Assembly: GCA_947449255.1 (NCBI GenBank)
Contig: CANFQX010000002.1
Location: forward strand, 1 to 64,000
Direction of reading: 5' to 3'
DNA length: 64,000 nt
DNA from: Pseudobdellovibrionaceae bacterium
GTDB lineage: Bacteria > Bdellovibrionota > Bdellovibrionia > Bdellovibrionales > Bdellovibrionaceae
Shown: positions 51,846 through 62,660 of the stretch, in pieces
How the letters are laid out: each line of letters opens with the position of its first letter
Position numbering within the stretch: the stretch's first letter is position 1
Translations under genes and position numbers: made by a program
Notes under the pieces: model-generated
Database searches by the model: none
What the model was told of the DNA's origin: nothing
Seen by the model: the letters and a program-made list of their open reading frames with translations, nothing else

Positions 51846-54209
51846 TTAGTTAGACTGTCTTCGCGGGTCAAGTGACTTCAGAATTTCTATGTTATTAGAA
51901 AGATTCAATTCAACTTCTTTGACAAGACTTTCAGAGTCCTGCCCAAGCACCAGTCCAAGAGCCTGAAATGACTGATGATTTCTGTTCAACTCCACAGTAT
52001 TTTCTGAGGCAACCAATTGGAACATCTGCTCAATCTGACGCAGTCTTACGTAGTTATGCATTAGTTGCAGAGCAGAATCACCCCATTCAGAAATAAAACT
52101 TTCAGTTTCAGTGCGCTGAAAAATTTCATTTCGAGAATTAAGCAAGAAGGTTTGCGCTGCAAACTCGATGTCAATCAAGCCACCTTCACTTAATTTTAAA
52201 TTTGGAAAATTAGATTTCGAAATCAACTCAAGTCGAATTCTATCCAGTTCCTGAAGCTCTGTATTTTTCAGACCGCGCGATAAAAAACTCAGTTTCAGGT
52301 TTGGCCCTGAGTACCCAATCCAGCGGCCTTTTAAATAAGCCTGGCGCTCCCAAGCTTGAGCTTCTGAGGCCAAATAGTCTTGAAGATCATGCAATGGAAT
52401 AACTAGGGGCCCGGCCATGCCAGAGGGGCTCAATCTCATGTCGACTGAAAATATATTCCCGCCTCGATGCGACTCAGTGATCCGAGATATAAATCGCTTT
52501 GCGACTTTGTAATCATTTTCAACGGGCTCACCAGTGATGACAAAAATAAAATCTAAATCAGAGCGAAAACCAAGCTCCTGTCCACCCCATTTGCCAAGAG
52601 CTAAAATTTCGATTGAGGATGGAAAATCTTTTTTAATTGCTGCTAATAATATACTCGCAATCGAGTCTGCTGTGTCCGTCAAATTTCTCATCAATTCATG
52701 CAAGTTCTTATCTTCCAAAAACTGACTTCCACTGATCAATTCAGACAAAAGCTTCTTTTCAGCCAACTCTTCAAGAAGTTGCCCCATATCTGCCGAATGA
52801 TCATGCTGAGAGCGATAAATAAAACTATCCAAAAGCTCCGGACGATTGCAAAGAATCTTTGAAAGATAAGCTGAGTGACCAAAGAGCCAAGCCAGTTTTT
52901 TCATCAAGGCTTTTTCGCGCAATAACATCGAAAAAAAAGTGGCCTTGGCACGTGTACCACGAACGAAGTCCCTCAAAAACAACAATCCCCGATGCCTGTC
53001 TCCGCCTTGTTCTTTAAGAAATATCATGAACTCATTCAAAAACGCTTTTCTAGCCGATTCATCCCGGGTGCGATGATGAGACAGAACTTCTTGGCTTAAA
53101 ATTTCCTGCCAAAGCTCTTCGATCTCTTGCTGATCCATGCCAATGTCAGTGAGCTCATTTTCGATGATATTATCTAGACTTTGCTCGATCGGGGACTCGC
53201 CCAAAAGAGTTCTGACGATTTGATCGCACTGTTTCATATCCGTGGTAATATTTCGCAATGAATCTGATATGAAATCGGGATAAGTTTCGTCAATTTTTAT
53301 TAAGTGGGTTTGCTGATCATCTTGCGCCTGCACAAAATTTTCAAGCATCCGCAAATTCCAATAGTGCTTTTCTAAAAAAGCAGCCTCTTCTAGTGGCAGC
53401 AGGTTCTTTTGCTGCAATTGAAAAAGAGCCTCAGAGGTGCTTCTCAGCTGAAGCCCTTGATCTTTTCCTCCGTGCACAACTTGTAAGGCGTGGGCAAAGA
53501 GTTCAACATCGCGGATGCCACCAACTCCGAGCTTCAGATCAATAATATTAGCCTGACTGCGTGCCCAGTAATGATCTTGAATCTTTGCGCGTAAATTCTT
53601 AAGATCCTCAAAGAGCGTGAAATCCAAATGGCGTCGATACGAAAACTTTTTAGAAAAACCCATGACATCATTTATAATATTTTGATCACCGCATATTGGT
53701 CTTAGGCGCACAAAGGCCAACCGCTCCCAGGTCTCTCCATAATTTCCGTAATAGTCCCTTAATTGTTCAAGACTAGGAATAAGCGGTCCTTGCTTCCCAC
53801 CGGGCCGAAGATCAAAATCCAATCGAAATACATAGCCCAGGTGAGTTCGATCATTAAGTAATTTTTGAAATTTTCGCAAAGAGACCAGTAAATCTTCAGA
53901 TGTCTCTTCGGCGACCAATAATAAATCAACGTCAGAACTTAAATTCAATTCCATGGCGCCTAGTTTGCCAAAAGCAAAAAGTGCTATCTTTTTTTCATGA
54001 TTCTTTGCAGATTCTAAATCTTCAACATCGAGATCAAGAAATTCACCAAAACACTGAATAAAAGCTTTGGCTAAAATAATGTTTGCTGCTTCACTCCAAC
54101 TAAAACAAATTTCAAGTGGCGATGCTGAATTGCACTTAGCAGCAGCAGCTAAGCGATTCCAAATTTGATTTCTTTCATTACGAAGGTCTTCTGAAAACCT
54201 ATTCCACAT
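51846..54209 (-). CDS. glnE: Bifunctional glutamine synthetase adenylyltransferase-like protein
   Basis: From ATG 54209 the protein has 787 residues, shorter than the usual 930 to 950 of GlnE. Two nucleotidyltransferase domains are visible: [19 protein letters not shown] near residue 80 and [19 protein letters not shown] near 536, each followed by an [10 protein letters not shown] or DMRLSPSG segment and the [11 protein letters not shown] and [11 protein letters not shown] motifs. GlnE adds and removes AMP on glutamine synthetase. Its start overlaps the tolB stop by 11 bases; a longer frame to 54275 would overlap more. The N-terminal domain is truncated. Confidence 0.88.
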   Translation of the reverse strand: MWNRFSEDLRNERNQIWNRLAAAAKCNSASPLEICFSWSEAANIILAKAFIQCFGEFLDLDVEDLESAKNHEKKIALFAFGKLGAMELNLSSDVDLLLVAEETSEDLLVSLRKFQKLLNDRTHLGYVFRLDFDLRPGGKQGPLIPSLEQLRDYYGNYGETWERLAFVRLRPICGDQNIINDVMGFSKKFSYRRHLDFTLFEDLKNLRAKIQDHYWARSQANIIDLKLGVGGIRDVELFAHALQVVHGGKDQGLQLRSTSEALFQLQQKNLLPLEEAAFLEKHYWNLRMLENFVQAQDDQQTHLIKIDETYPDFISDSLRNITTDMKQCDQIVRTLLGESPIEQSLDNIIENELTDIGMDQQEIEELWQEILSQEVLSHHRTRDESARKAFLNEFMIFLKEQGGDRHRGLLFLRDFVRGTRAKATFFSMLLREKALMKKLAWLFGHSAYLSKILCNRPELLDSFIYRSQHDHSADMGQLLEELAEKKLLSELISGSQFLEDKNLHELMRNLTDTADSIASILLAAIKKDFPSSIEILALGKWGGQELGFRSDLDFIFVITGEPVENDYKVAKRFISRITESHRGGNIFSVDMRLSPSGMAGPLVIPLHDLQDYLASEAQAWERQAYLKGRWIGYSGPNLKLSFLSRGLKNTELQELDRIRLELISKSNFPNLKLSEGGLIDIEFAAQTFLLNSRNEIFQRTETESFISEWGDSALQLMHNYVRLRQIEQMFQLVASENTVELNRNHQSFQALGLVLGQDSESLVKEVELNLSNNIEILKSLDPRRQSN

Positions 54210-55584
54210 TCTTAGACCACTTAGGCTTAAAATAGTTGTAGTCATCTTTAGTGATGGGGCGTTCTTCACTGCCATCCACTGTTGAAATATAAATTTGATT
54301 TTTTCCCGTTCTGTTGCTTGTGTACATCACAAAGCGCCCGTCAGGGGAAAAACTTGGATCCTCATTGCTAGCCCATTTCCCATTGCTTTTTTTAGCTGAA
54401 GTTAGACGAATCATATCGCTTCCATCTGAATCCATCACAAAAATGTCGAAATGGTCTTCGCTTTGCCCTGCAAAGGCGATTTTCTTTCCATCTGGCGACC
54501 AAGAGGGGGATGAGTTAAACACTCCAGCCAAAGTGAGTCTCTTAATATCAGAACCATCAACATCCATAGTATAGATCATGGGCTTGCCCGCTCGATCTGA
54601 TGAAAAAACCATTTTTTCCCCGTCAGAACTAATGTTTGGCTCAACATTCATTGCGCCCGCTGGTCCATTGGTAATTTTCGCAGCTAAGCTGCCGTCGTAA
54701 TTAATTTTGTAAATATCGGGATTTGTTCCCTGAGAGATCGTTAAAAATATACTCTTTCCATCAGGAGAAAAGGAAGCTCCTGAATTAATCCCCTGCCTAT
54801 AAGAAATCAGGGATCGTTGCCCGGTAGGCAAATCCAACAAAAGGACGTCTGCATTTCTAAATTTTGAACCCACTCGTTTAACATAGGCGGTGTAAGCTAT
54901 TTTTTTTCCATCAAAAGACCATGCTGGTGAAAGAGCAATACTTCTGTGGTTTGAGACCTGAGAGATATTGGCTCCGTCCCAATCCAGGACAAAAATCTCT
55001 TTGCCCTTTGACATACCCCTATCGGAGGACACTACAACTCTAGATAAAAACATACCCTCTTTGCCAGTCAATGATTTCAAAATGTCATTAGCAAAAGTAT
55101 GCGCCAAACGCCGCGCTATGCTTGCTTTACCTTTATATTTTTTCCCCAAGATCAATTTACCCAAGGTCACCTGGTAGGTGTAGGTCTCTAATGTGATCTC
55201 GTCTCCAACGATCGAAAACCCAGCCTTGATAAGAAAGTCAGCTCCGATAGCTGTCCAATTTTGAAACTTAAACCCAGAGGCTTGACCCGAGGCAGGCAAC
55301 AGACTTCTATTGCCTGCAGCTTCCAAAAATGCGCTGGGCTTAATAAATTGAAAATAGGATGAAACAGTCAGGTCATTTGTAACGATATTAAATATTTCTG
55401 CACCGACGGATTGATTGTGCGAAGCCGAAGTTGGGGATCCGAAATATTGCAATGCTGGAAAGGCCATAAGACTTTTTTTTGTCCGGGCCTCACCAAGTTT
55501 AATATAAATTCCTGAATCCTCAGCAAAACCCACAGATCCTACACAAAGACTAATGACAGTCAGAATTAATCCCACAATTTTCAT
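54199..55584 (-). CDS. tolB: Tol-Pal system periplasmic beta-propeller protein TolB
   Basis: The start is ATG 55584, with AGGAG 9 bases upstream; TTG 55587 is in frame. The 461-residue protein has a signal peptide, an N-terminal domain ([20 protein letters not shown]) and WD40-like PD40 repeats ([59 protein letters not shown]). It couples Pal to the TolAQR motor for envelope constriction. Pal is usually next but is absent; glnE follows. Confidence 0.93.
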   Translation of the reverse strand: MKIVGLILTVISLCVGSVGFAEDSGIYIKLGEARTKKSLMAFPALQYFGSPTSASHNQSVGAEIFNIVTNDLTVSSYFQFIKPSAFLEAAGNRSLLPASGQASGFKFQNWTAIGADFLIKAGFSIVGDEITLETYTYQVTLGKLILGKKYKGKASIARRLAHTFANDILKSLTGKEGMFLSRVVVSSDRGMSKGKEIFVLDWDGANISQVSNHRSIALSPAWSFDGKKIAYTAYVKRVGSKFRNADVLLLDLPTGQRSLISYRQGINSGASFSPDGKSIFLTISQGTNPDIYKINYDGSLAAKITNGPAGAMNVEPNISSDGEKMVFSSDRAGKPMIYTMDVDGSDIKRLTLAGVFNSSPSWSPDGKKIAFAGQSEDHFDIFVMDSDGSDMIRLTSAKKSNGKWASNEDPSFSPDGRFVMYTSNRTGKNQIYISTVDGSEERPITKDDYNYFKPKWSKNVE

Positions 55585-55622
55585 CAAATTTTTCTCCTGT
55601 CAAATTTTCCAGTAATTTTAAC

Positions 55623-56420
55623 TTACTCTGGAAATCCAATCAAAATACCATCAGTTTCAACAATTGAAACAAATTTTTCTGGCGGCGAAGGAAAGGGTGC
55701 TGAACGATCTATTGTCGCCAAAACCTCTTCGTCATAGTTTGGATTGCCGCTGGATTTTACAATCTTACGTCGAATGATATTTCCGTGCTCATCAAAAAAG
55801 ACCTTCACCTGCGCCTTCAAGTCACGATTCGCCAACCACTCCGGCAAGGCCCAGTGCTCTTTAATATGACGATCTAAATCTGAGGCATAAGTTTCATGCT
55901 GTAGCTTTGCTAATCCAGTGAGTGAACTACCTGGTGATAAAACATTACCCCTGATCTTGGGGTTGGCGGCATTTGCTTTTCCATTTCCCTGAAGCTGCTT
56001 AATTTTTTCCTTATCAACATCTTCTTGAATTTTTTCAAGGGCGGCCATGGACTTCAATTTTTCAAAGGCATTTTGCTGTTGGTTTTTTGATTTCTCTAAT
56101 TTTATGCCATCATTGTTTTTTGAAACCTTTGGCTCAACTCTAGCAATGTTTTCCAGATGTTTAGGTTCGGAGACATTTTTTGCCGTTGATGCGCTATTTT
56201 TTGATTCAGGCTTTTTCAGCAGAGCTGTCTTAGTATCTAACTTAGAAGGCAGACCAACAACATCGACGCGAATGGCCTGTGAAAAATCTATTGCTGGCGA
56301 ATCAAAAAATGCTGCTTTTAAAACAAAAAAAGAAATGAACATTGCATGCAGGGCCAGGGAAATACTGACTCCACGTGAAAATTTATCATCATTTTTTGTT
56401 TCTATTTCCAAATAATCCAC
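55623..56420 (-). CDS. tolA: TolA/TonB-type energy-transducing protein
   Basis: The 265-residue protein has one N-terminal membrane helix (ISLALHAMFISFFVLKAAF), a Lys/Glu-rich helical middle, and a C-terminal TonB-like domain (LKAQVKVFFDEHGNIIRRKIVKS, split here by no gap, then NPNYDEEVLATI, PFPSPPEKF). It lies between tolB and tolR, so TolA is the natural call. It is shorter than enteric TolA. Confidence 0.82.
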   Translation of the reverse strand: MDYLEIETKNDDKFSRGVSISLALHAMFISFFVLKAAFFDSPAIDFSQAIRVDVVGLPSKLDTKTALLKKPESKNSASTAKNVSEPKHLENIARVEPKVSKNNDGIKLEKSKNQQQNAFEKLKSMAALEKIQEDVDKEKIKQLQGNGKANAANPKIRGNVLSPGSSLTGLAKLQHETYASDLDRHIKEHWALPEWLANRDLKAQVKVFFDEHGNIIRRKIVKSSGNPNYDEEVLATIDRSAPFPSPPEKFVSIVETDGILIGFPE

Positions 56421-56498
56421 TTATTCCATTCACTCGCTTTATTAAATTACACAGTTAACTTAAAATCCGCTCGCATTCCAAAAAAACTGAGTTTCTAA

Positions 56499-56915
56499 TC
56501 ATTGATCTTTTGGAACTGTAAGCAACCCAATATTAAATATTCCGGCGGCCCTGATCTCCGCCATCGCCTCAGCAACAAAGCCGTAATCGACTTTTCTATC
56601 TGCTTGAATATATATCTGTTTATTTTTTTTATGTTCAAATATCGCCTTCAATTTTGTGCGAAGCTCAGCCATCGCGATTTTATTTTTCACGATGGTCATT
56701 TTTTGATCGGGGCCGATAACAAGAACAAAAGGCTCTTCACTCAGGTCAACGCCAGAGGCCGAGGTCTTCGGCAGATCAACTTCGATCCCCTGCTGCATCA
56801 ACGGGGTAGTCACCATAAACATAATTAACAAAACCAACATCACATCAACCAGTGGCGTCACGTTGATTTCGCTCAATGTGGCTCGACCTTTACTTCCGCC
56901 AGGACTCATTCCCAT
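56499..56915 (-). CDS. tolR: TolR/ExbD biopolymer transport protein
   Basis: The 138-residue protein has the family N-terminus SEINVTPLVDVMLVLLIMFM with the proton-relay Asp in the helix, followed by PLMQQGIEVDLPKT and the C-terminal IYIQADRKVDYGFVAEAM. It starts 2 bases after tolQ and precedes tolA. It works with TolQ in the proton-driven motor of the inner membrane. Confidence 0.92.
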   Translation of the reverse strand: MGMSPGGSKGRATLSEINVTPLVDVMLVLLIMFMVTTPLMQQGIEVDLPKTSASGVDLSEEPFVLVIGPDQKMTIVKNKIAMAELRTKLKAIFEHKKNKQIYIQADRKVDYGFVAEAMAEIRAAGIFNIGLLTVPKDQ

Positions 56916-56917
56916 TA

Positions 56918-57655
56918 TTAATTTCCTTGAAAGAAGTTTCTCTTAACTATATTCAAAAAATCAGCATTAAAGTTATTCAAGGCAATTTCTTGTTTTCGAA
57001 TCTTACTAATAAAATTATTATATAAAACGACGGCCGGAATCGCAGCAGCAAGTCCCACAGCAGTTGAAATCAGGGCTTCAGAAATACCAGGTGCCACAAC
57101 CGCTAAACTCGCAGAGCCTGTTAGCCCAATCTTATGAAATGAGCCCATGATTCCCCATACGGTCCCAAACAGACCAATAAAGGGGCCAGTGCTGCCTGTT
57201 GTCGCCAAAAGGGTTAGCCGAGATTCCATTTTTGCTATTTCATTTCCAGAAGCTTTGTTTAAAATGCGTTCAAGATTATCTATTCCAGTCAGAACAGATT
57301 TATCCCCAGTCACTTTAGTCATTAAAGGCGACTCAGAAATCTTTTTCATTTCAAGATAAGCAGCCTTAAAAACCCCCGCTAATGACGAGTCTTTGTAAAG
57401 ATCGATGTCTTCAAACAAAATATCGAAAGAATTAGCTTTCCAAAATTTGGCTAAAAATAATTCATCGGATTCTGATATTTTTTTGAAGCTAATGTATTTT
57501 GTAATACCAATGGCCCAGCAAAAAACTGAGAGGACAATCAATATAACCAAAGTCATCTGCACCAAAGGGCTTGCTTGAGATATCGCATCCATCGAACTTG
57601 TATTAACGGCCACAGAGGGCGCAGCCTGAGCAAAATTAACAAATATTGGAAACAT
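56918..57655 (-). CDS. tolQ: TolQ/ExbB proton channel protein
   Basis: From ATG 57655 (GGAGG 10 bases upstream) the protein has 246 residues; the frame is open to 57718. It has three membrane helices and the MotA/ExbB motif: ESRLTLLATTGSTGPFIGLF, GTVWGIMGSF, then APGISEALISTAVGLAAAIP. The N-terminal stretch FAQAAPSVAV looks like an exported leader, which is common in ExbB-type proteins. It is the first gene of the tol operon. Confidence 0.9.
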   Translation of the reverse strand: MFPIFVNFAQAAPSVAVNTSSMDAISQASPLVQMTLVILIVLSVFCWAIGITKYISFKKISESDELFLAKFWKANSFDILFEDIDLYKDSSLAGVFKAAYLEMKKISESPLMTKVTGDKSVLTGIDNLERILNKASGNEIAKMESRLTLLATTGSTGPFIGLFGTVWGIMGSFHKIGLTGSASLAVVAPGISEALISTAVGLAAAIPAVVLYNNFISKIRKQEIALNNFNADFLNIVKRNFFQGN

Positions 57656-57985
57656 AATAACAATTCCTCCACGCTCGACATTAATCCCAAATAGAATTGA
57701 GATCAACCGTTGGCACAAGGCCTTCGTCTAGTTGCACCACTCAATCTTTAATCAAGCGACCAGCGAAATTCGAAAGCAAGGAGGAAAGCCTAAGGCTTTT
57801 TTGGATTGAAGAACTTTTAGACAAAGAGCCCATTTTTGCGCTTTTACCAAACGAAAATAAAAATATCTATGCCACAAATCAAAGGGAATGAATTGAGGCA
57901 GACAATTGATGGCACAAAGATTGAACATGAAATTCTATCTTAAAATTTTAAGAATTATGCTTATTTTGAGGGAAGGTTCGTTTGC
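57656..57985. other. Divergent intergenic region between tolQ and the L,D-transpeptidase gene
   Basis: About 330 bases. A plus-strand frame open to 57891 ends in EELLDKEPIFALLPNENKN, protein-like but without an initiation site, so it may be a gene remnant. Promoters for both divergent operons should be here; none is clear enough to place. Confidence 0.3.
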
Positions 57986-58828
57986 ATGTTTAAATTTATA
58001 GCCATAATTTCAATTTTCTTGGTCAGCGCCAACAGTTTTGCAGCGAGCCTCTATGATGTAAAGGTCAACAACGAAAGACTTTATGATACATTTATCAAAA
58101 ATGGCATCCCAGCATTGGCCCTTCAGAGAGCTTTTGAATTTTTAGACATAAATTCCGGCAAAACCATCAGTGCTCAGGCCAAATTTCGCGGCAAAGATGA
58201 CACCTATTTGGGCAAGAAAGAAGTCACTGTTCAACAAAATTCCCTCGCGATCATAGATTATACAAAGCCTTCCACTGAACGCAGACTTTATCTACTGGAC
58301 TTAAAAACGGGCGAAGTTTCAAAACATTTCGTAGCCCACGGAAAAGGCTCTGGCGGGCTGATTCCTAAAAAATTCTCGAACACGGACGATTCAAAAATGT
58401 CCTCTGTTGGCCTTTTCCTAGGGGGCGGGACTTACTATGGAAAGCATGGCGAGTCCCTTGATCTTTATGGAATGGAGTCCACAAACTCAAAGGCCGCTGA
58501 TCGTGATATTGTTTTGCATGCTGCCGCCTATGTCTCTGAGGATTTTATAAAAGATCGCGGAATGCTTGGCCGAAGTTGGGGTTGCCCTGCCGTCTCAAAA
58601 AGCGATATTGCCACTATGATATCTCACTTAAAGGAAGGCAATGTGATCTATGCCTACCAAAAAGACATGTTCAACAGTGATGGCACTGTGAATCCAGACT
58701 ACAAGATTGCACAAACTGAAAAGGACTTACAAGAGTCGACAGAAAATACTGACAAATCCAAATTAGAAAATACCTCTGCCAAATTAGCTAGCGACGAAAA
58801 AGAATTAAGCCTGCCAGGGGAAGAGTAA
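57986..58828 (+). CDS. Murein L,D-transpeptidase catalytic-domain protein (YkuD_2 type)
   Basis: The 280-residue protein has a signal peptide (AIISIFLVSANSFAA) and a YkuD_2-like catalytic part: KHFVAHGKGSGG, SSVGLFLGGGTYYGKHG, DIVLHAAAYVSE, and the Cys-containing GRSWGCPAVSKSD. Such enzymes cross-link or edit peptidoglycan. In predators, several modify prey and self wall during invasion. The C-terminal 45 residues are charged, with Lys/Glu/Ser. It converges with the next gene, one base apart. Confidence 0.87.
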   Translation: MFKFIAIISIFLVSANSFAASLYDVKVNNERLYDTFIKNGIPALALQRAFEFLDINSGKTISAQAKFRGKDDTYLGKKEVTVQQNSLAIIDYTKPSTERRLYLLDLKTGEVSKHFVAHGKGSGGLIPKKFSNTDDSKMSSVGLFLGGGTYYGKHGESLDLYGMESTNSKAADRDIVLHAAAYVSEDFIKDRGMLGRSWGCPAVSKSDIATMISHLKEGNVIYAYQKDMFNSDGTVNPDYKIAQTEKDLQESTENTDKSKLENTSAKLASDEKELSLPGEE

Positions 58829-58829
58829 A

Positions 58830-59693
58830 TTATTTCTGTCCTTCAGCAATCAATTCTAACAATTGCTGTAAGTCCTCAGTGATCAAACCCTCTGCTTTGA
58901 TATTGTTGGCCTCTTGCAACTGTTGTGCATTTGCTATTGGACCAAGATAAATTCGCTTATGTCGCCGTCTCATTTCTGCAATAATCTCATCATTAAAAGC
59001 TTTGCGCTTCATAATCACAAATGGAGCAACAAAAACATCCCCTTTAAACTGAGTGGCCGGAAGTACTAGCATCGAATCAAAACTCAAAAACCGCATCAAG
59101 TCAGGAACACTGGTCCCATACACCCACTCTGGCTTTAAATCTTTAATTGCTTTTATGAGGACAAGACCATCGCTTTGAATAAAGGTGCGCTTGTCTGGGT
59201 GCAATGCCTTAATGGTATCAACAATAACAGTATCAACATCAGAGACATTGTCGATGATATTTAAAATAAACCGGGTGTCAGGAAAACTTGAATAAAAATC
59301 CTTCAGGGTGGGCGCGCCACTATAAAAATCTTTGATTTGATCCCACGGATAGTCAGACAATTTTCCGCCCAGCAAAACTTTTTGGGTCGGATTCAACTTT
59401 TGCTGGTCGGTTTTACTTTTTAAAAATTCGATATCTCGAGCTGAAGGCAGTATAAAGGGAACATTTCCTACAGAAAGTCTAACATCCAGCCAAATAACAA
59501 CGTCGCGCTTCAATTGAATAGCGGCAAAAGCCTTAGCTACAGTGTCTGCTTTTAAAATCAACTGAGGTGTTTGACCCTCAAAAAATGGATTATTAAATTC
59601 GGCAAATTGCTGCCCTAAACCCCAAATGCGCGTCGTTAAAATAAGAATACCCGTCACAAAAAATGTCAGTAGAGTCGCCAAAAATATTCGCAT
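58830..59693 (-). CDS. GDPD-fold protein lacking usual catalytic residues
   Basis: From ATG 59693 the protein has 287 residues; the frame is open to a TTG at 59753. One N-terminal membrane helix is followed by a sequence with the outline of glycerophosphodiester phosphodiesterases: AFAAIQLKRDVVIWLDVRLS, GNVPFILPS, PTLKDFYSSFPDTRFILNII, and the C-terminal AEGLITEDLQQL. The usual HRG is replaced by LKAD and the HD by PS, so catalysis is doubtful. Membrane anchoring suggests a binding role. Confidence 0.65.
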   Translation of the reverse strand: MRIFLATLLTFFVTGILILTTRIWGLGQQFAEFNNPFFEGQTPQLILKADTVAKAFAAIQLKRDVVIWLDVRLSVGNVPFILPSARDIEFLKSKTDQQKLNPTQKVLLGGKLSDYPWDQIKDFYSGAPTLKDFYSSFPDTRFILNIIDNVSDVDTVIVDTIKALHPDKRTFIQSDGLVLIKAIKDLKPEWVYGTSVPDLMRFLSFDSMLVLPATQFKGDVFVAPFVIMKRKAFNDEIIAEMRRRHKRIYLGPIANAQQLQEANNIKAEGLITEDLQQLLELIAEGQK

Positions 59694-59735
59694 AGGGGCT
59701 GTATAGCACCCTGAGATTTTGAATTCAGCTCCTTT

Positions 59736-59754
59736 TTTGATAACTTTTATCAAA
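59736..59754. promoter_or_regulatory. 19-base palindrome TTTGATAA-CTT-TTATCAAA
   Basis: Perfect 8-base arms around three bases, in the divergent region between the GDPD-like gene and the Rrf2 regulator. It is the kind of site a dimeric regulator binds. It does not match the IscR consensus I know, so its regulator is open. Confidence 0.5.
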
Positions 59755-59781
59755 TATGCCCAATAAATATTAAAAGAACTT

Positions 59782-59806
59782 AAATACGCTAAAAATAGGC
59801 GTATTT
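59782..59806. promoter_or_regulatory. 25-base inverted repeat AAATACGC-N9-GCGTATTT
   Basis: Perfect 8-base arms around nine bases, 65 bases upstream of the Rrf2 ATG. The position is right for an operator of the regulator and suf genes. Autoregulation by Rrf2 proteins is common. Confidence 0.5.
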
Positions 59807-59870
59807 GAACTTGTTTTTCAATTGGCTTTCTATTAGAACCCCGGATAGGTGATGCCGTAACGGGGAAAAA

Positions 59871-60347
59871 ATGAACAAAATCAATCGAAAACTTGAATAT
59901 GCCTTAATTGCACTAAAGCATATGAGCCAAAAGATACCAGGAGAACTCACTTCTGCCAAAGAGGTCTCCGATTCCTTTCATACTCCATTTGACGCAACAG
60001 CCAGAGTTATGCAGCAAATGGCTCAACAAAAGGGCGGCCTGCTTCGCTCAGAACATGGGGCCACTGGCGGGTATCAAATCACCAGAGATCTTGCCAAAGT
60101 TTCAATTCATGATCTGTTAGAGGTCATTGAAGGCCCTACGGCTTTGGTGAAATGCCTTCACAAGCCCCTCTCAAAAGAAATCTCTTGTGATCTCCAGGAG
60201 ACTTGCAACATCGTCTCCCCCCTCACTCAATTGAATCATAGGCTTATGGAGTTTTATAAAAGTGTCAGCTTGAAAGAGCTTTTGATCGAAAAAGCTCCCA
60301 CCTTAAATCCGACCAAGAAACAAACCGAGGCTGAGCTGCATGGATAA
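59871..60347 (+). CDS. Rrf2-family transcriptional regulator of the suf operon
   Basis: The 158-residue protein has the Rrf2 winged helix ([48 protein letters not shown]) and three cysteines in the cluster-binding region ([16 protein letters not shown]), as in IscR/SufR. It probably senses Fe-S status and controls the suf genes. It overlaps sufB by 8 bases. GGGGAAAA precedes the ATG. Confidence 0.9.
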   Translation: MNKINRKLEYALIALKHMSQKIPGELTSAKEVSDSFHTPFDATARVMQQMAQQKGGLLRSEHGATGGYQITRDLAKVSIHDLLEVIEGPTALVKCLHKPLSKEISCDLQETCNIVSPLTQLNHRLMEFYKSVSLKELLIEKAPTLNPTKKQTEAELHG

Positions 60348-61815
60348 TTCAAAAAACAATGCGAATTCAAATTTAAACCCTGCCCCAAACACCGAGAGCT
60401 ATGAATATAAATATGGTTTTTCAACAGCCATAGAGTCCGATGAAGCTCCTTTGGGATTAAACGAAGATATTATTCGTCTGATCTCGGCAAAGAAAAATGA
60501 GCCCACCTGGATGCTAGATTACCGACTCAAAGCCTATCACCACTGGCTGACATTGACTGAGCCAAAATGGGCCCATGTTTCTTACCCAGCCATTGATTTT
60601 CAAGCAATTCGTTATTATTCAGCTCCCAAGAAAAAAAGCGAAAACGACAAACCGAAATCTATCGAAGATCTTGATCCTGAATTGATCAAAACCTTTGAAA
60701 AATTAGGTATTCCCCTGACAGAGCAAAAGCGTATTTCTGGAATCGCAGTTGATGTGGTCTTTGACTCTGTTTCAGTAGGCACCACACAAAATGATGTCTT
60801 AGATAAAGCGGGAGTCATATTTTGCTCCATCTCTGAAGCGGTCAAAAGCCACCCTGAACTGGTTAAAAAATATTTGGGCTCCGTAGTTCCTTATACTGAC
60901 AACTACTATGCAGCTTTGAATGCGGCCGTATTTACGGATGGCTCTTTCTGTTACATTCCTAAAGGTGTACGATGTCCCATCGACCTTTCGACTTATTTCC
61001 GAATCAATGCCAAAGATACGGGACAATTTGAAAGAACCCTTTTGGTTTGCGAAGAGGGTGGCTATGTCAATTACCTCGAAGGCTGCACAGCCCCGCAACG
61101 CGATGAAAATCAACTTCATGCAGCTGTTGTTGAATTGATTGCCTTAGATAATGCTGAAATCAAATATTCAACTGTTCAAAACTGGTACACTGGCGACAAA
61201 GAAGGGCGCGGCGGAATTTATAACTTCGTCACAAAGCGCGGCAAGGCTGCCGGGAAGAATTCAAAAATATCTTGGACTCAAGTAGAGTCTGGATCTGCGA
61301 TAACTTGGAAGTATCCTTCCTGCATCCTTCAAGGCGATGGCAGCGAAGGAGCTTTTTATTCTGTGGCCTTAACTCACGATCTCATGCAAGCCGATACGGG
61401 CAGTAAAATGATTCATATCGGAAAGAATACAAAAAGCACAATCATCTCCAAGGGCATTTCCACCGATAGATCTTCGAACACCTATCGAGGCCAAGTCAAA
61501 ATTATGCCTTCTGCTGAAAATGCACGGAATTATTCACAGTGTGATTCAATGCTTGTTGGAGATAAATGCAGTGCCAGCACTTTCCCCTATATTGAAGTTA
61601 AAAATAAAACAGCAACACTCGAACATGAAGCCACCACATCTCGGATCAGCGAAGATCAAATCTTTTATTTGCAATCACGAGGCCTTGATATGGAAAAATC
61701 AATATCAATGCTCGTCAATGGGTTCTGTAAAGAAGTTTTCAAAGAACTTCCTTTAGAGTTCGCCGTTGAAGCCGTTAAATTAATTGAAATGAAACTAGAA
61801 AACAGTGTGGGTTAG
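60340..61815 (+). CDS. sufB: Fe-S cluster assembly scaffold SufB
   Basis: The 491-residue protein shows the SufB layout: an N-terminal [17 protein letters not shown] segment, then [59 protein letters not shown], and late [20 protein letters not shown] and [20 protein letters not shown]. SufB builds clusters with SufC and SufD. It starts with the regulator gene's stop and slightly overlaps the open frame of sufC. Confidence 0.95.
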   Translation: MDNSKNNANSNLNPAPNTESYEYKYGFSTAIESDEAPLGLNEDIIRLISAKKNEPTWMLDYRLKAYHHWLTLTEPKWAHVSYPAIDFQAIRYYSAPKKKSENDKPKSIEDLDPELIKTFEKLGIPLTEQKRISGIAVDVVFDSVSVGTTQNDVLDKAGVIFCSISEAVKSHPELVKKYLGSVVPYTDNYYAALNAAVFTDGSFCYIPKGVRCPIDLSTYFRINAKDTGQFERTLLVCEEGGYVNYLEGCTAPQRDENQLHAAVVELIALDNAEIKYSTVQNWYTGDKEGRGGIYNFVTKRGKAAGKNSKISWTQVESGSAITWKYPSCILQGDGSEGAFYSVALTHDLMQADTGSKMIHIGKNTKSTIISKGISTDRSSNTYRGQVKIMPSAENARNYSQCDSMLVGDKCSASTFPYIEVKNKTATLEHEATTSRISEDQIFYLQSRGLDMEKSISMLVNGFCKEVFKELPLEFAVEAVKLIEMKLENSVG

Positions 61816-61846
61816 TTCTGTGACTTTAGAAAATGAAAGCAAAAAT

Positions 61847-62608
61847 ATGAATAATTTATTAGAGATAAAAAACCTCCATGCAAAAGTACAAGAAAAAGAA
61901 ATTTTGAAAGGCCTTGATTTAGTCATTAAGCCCGGGGAAATTCATGCGATCATGGGCCCCAATGGCGCTGGCAAATCCACACTTTCAAAAATCCTCGCCG
62001 GCCACCCTGCCTATGAAGTGACTGAGGGTGAAGTTAAATATGAGATCAATTTCCAAATGCAAAATCTGTTGGATTTGAGTCCTGACCTCAGGGCTAAAGA
62101 AGGCATTTTTCTTGGCTTTCAATATCCTATTGAAGTTCCTGGTGTTTCCAATCTGACCTTTCTTCACACAGCTTTTAATTCTATTTTAGAACACCAAGGA
62201 TCTGAGCCGATGCCTGAGGGCGAATTCCGGGAATTCCTAGTGCAAAAATTAAAACTGGTCGGAATGAAGCCGGAATACTTGGAGCGTCCAGTGAACACTG
62301 GATTTTCAGGTGGAGAAAAAAAGAAAAATGAGATCTTACAAATGGCAGTCCTTGCACCAAGATTGGCTTTGCTCGATGAAACTGATTCTGGCTTAGACAT
62401 CGATGCCTTGCGAGTTGTTGCTGATGGTGTCAATAAACTTCGTCGCAAAGACAATGCGATCGTTTTGATCACCCATTATCAGCGCCTATTGGATTATATC
62501 AAACCAGACTTTGTGCATGTTTTACTTAATGGCAAAATTGTGGAAACCGGCGACAGTTCCTTAGCTCATAAACTTGAAGAGCAAGGTTACGATTGGCTGA
62601 TTAAATAA
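61847..62608 (+). CDS. sufC: Fe-S cluster assembly ATPase SufC
   Basis: The start is ATG 61847, giving 253 residues; an open frame extends upstream into sufB. It has Walker A IMGPNGAGKST, the SufC-specific FLGFQYPIEVPGV, signature FSGGEKKKNEI and Walker B LALLDETDSGLD, then VLITHYQRLLDYI. It is a soluble ABC-type ATPase that works on the SufB-SufD scaffold. Confidence 0.94.
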   Translation: MNNLLEIKNLHAKVQEKEILKGLDLVIKPGEIHAIMGPNGAGKSTLSKILAGHPAYEVTEGEVKYEINFQMQNLLDLSPDLRAKEGIFLGFQYPIEVPGVSNLTFLHTAFNSILEHQGSEPMPEGEFREFLVQKLKLVGMKPEYLERPVNTGFSGGEKKKNEILQMAVLAPRLALLDETDSGLDIDALRVVADGVNKLRRKDNAIVLITHYQRLLDYIKPDFVHVLLNGKIVETGDSSLAHKLEEQGYDWLIK

Positions 62609-62660
62609 TTTTACTGGTCCAATTCTCTGGAAAAGATTTCGTTATGAAGGGTTATTTACG

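Noticed and set aside
57697-57891. 64-residue plus-strand frame
   Set aside because: Starts with a TTG inside the tolQ upstream region without a ribosome site; the C-terminal half looks protein-like, so it is only noted as a possible remnant.
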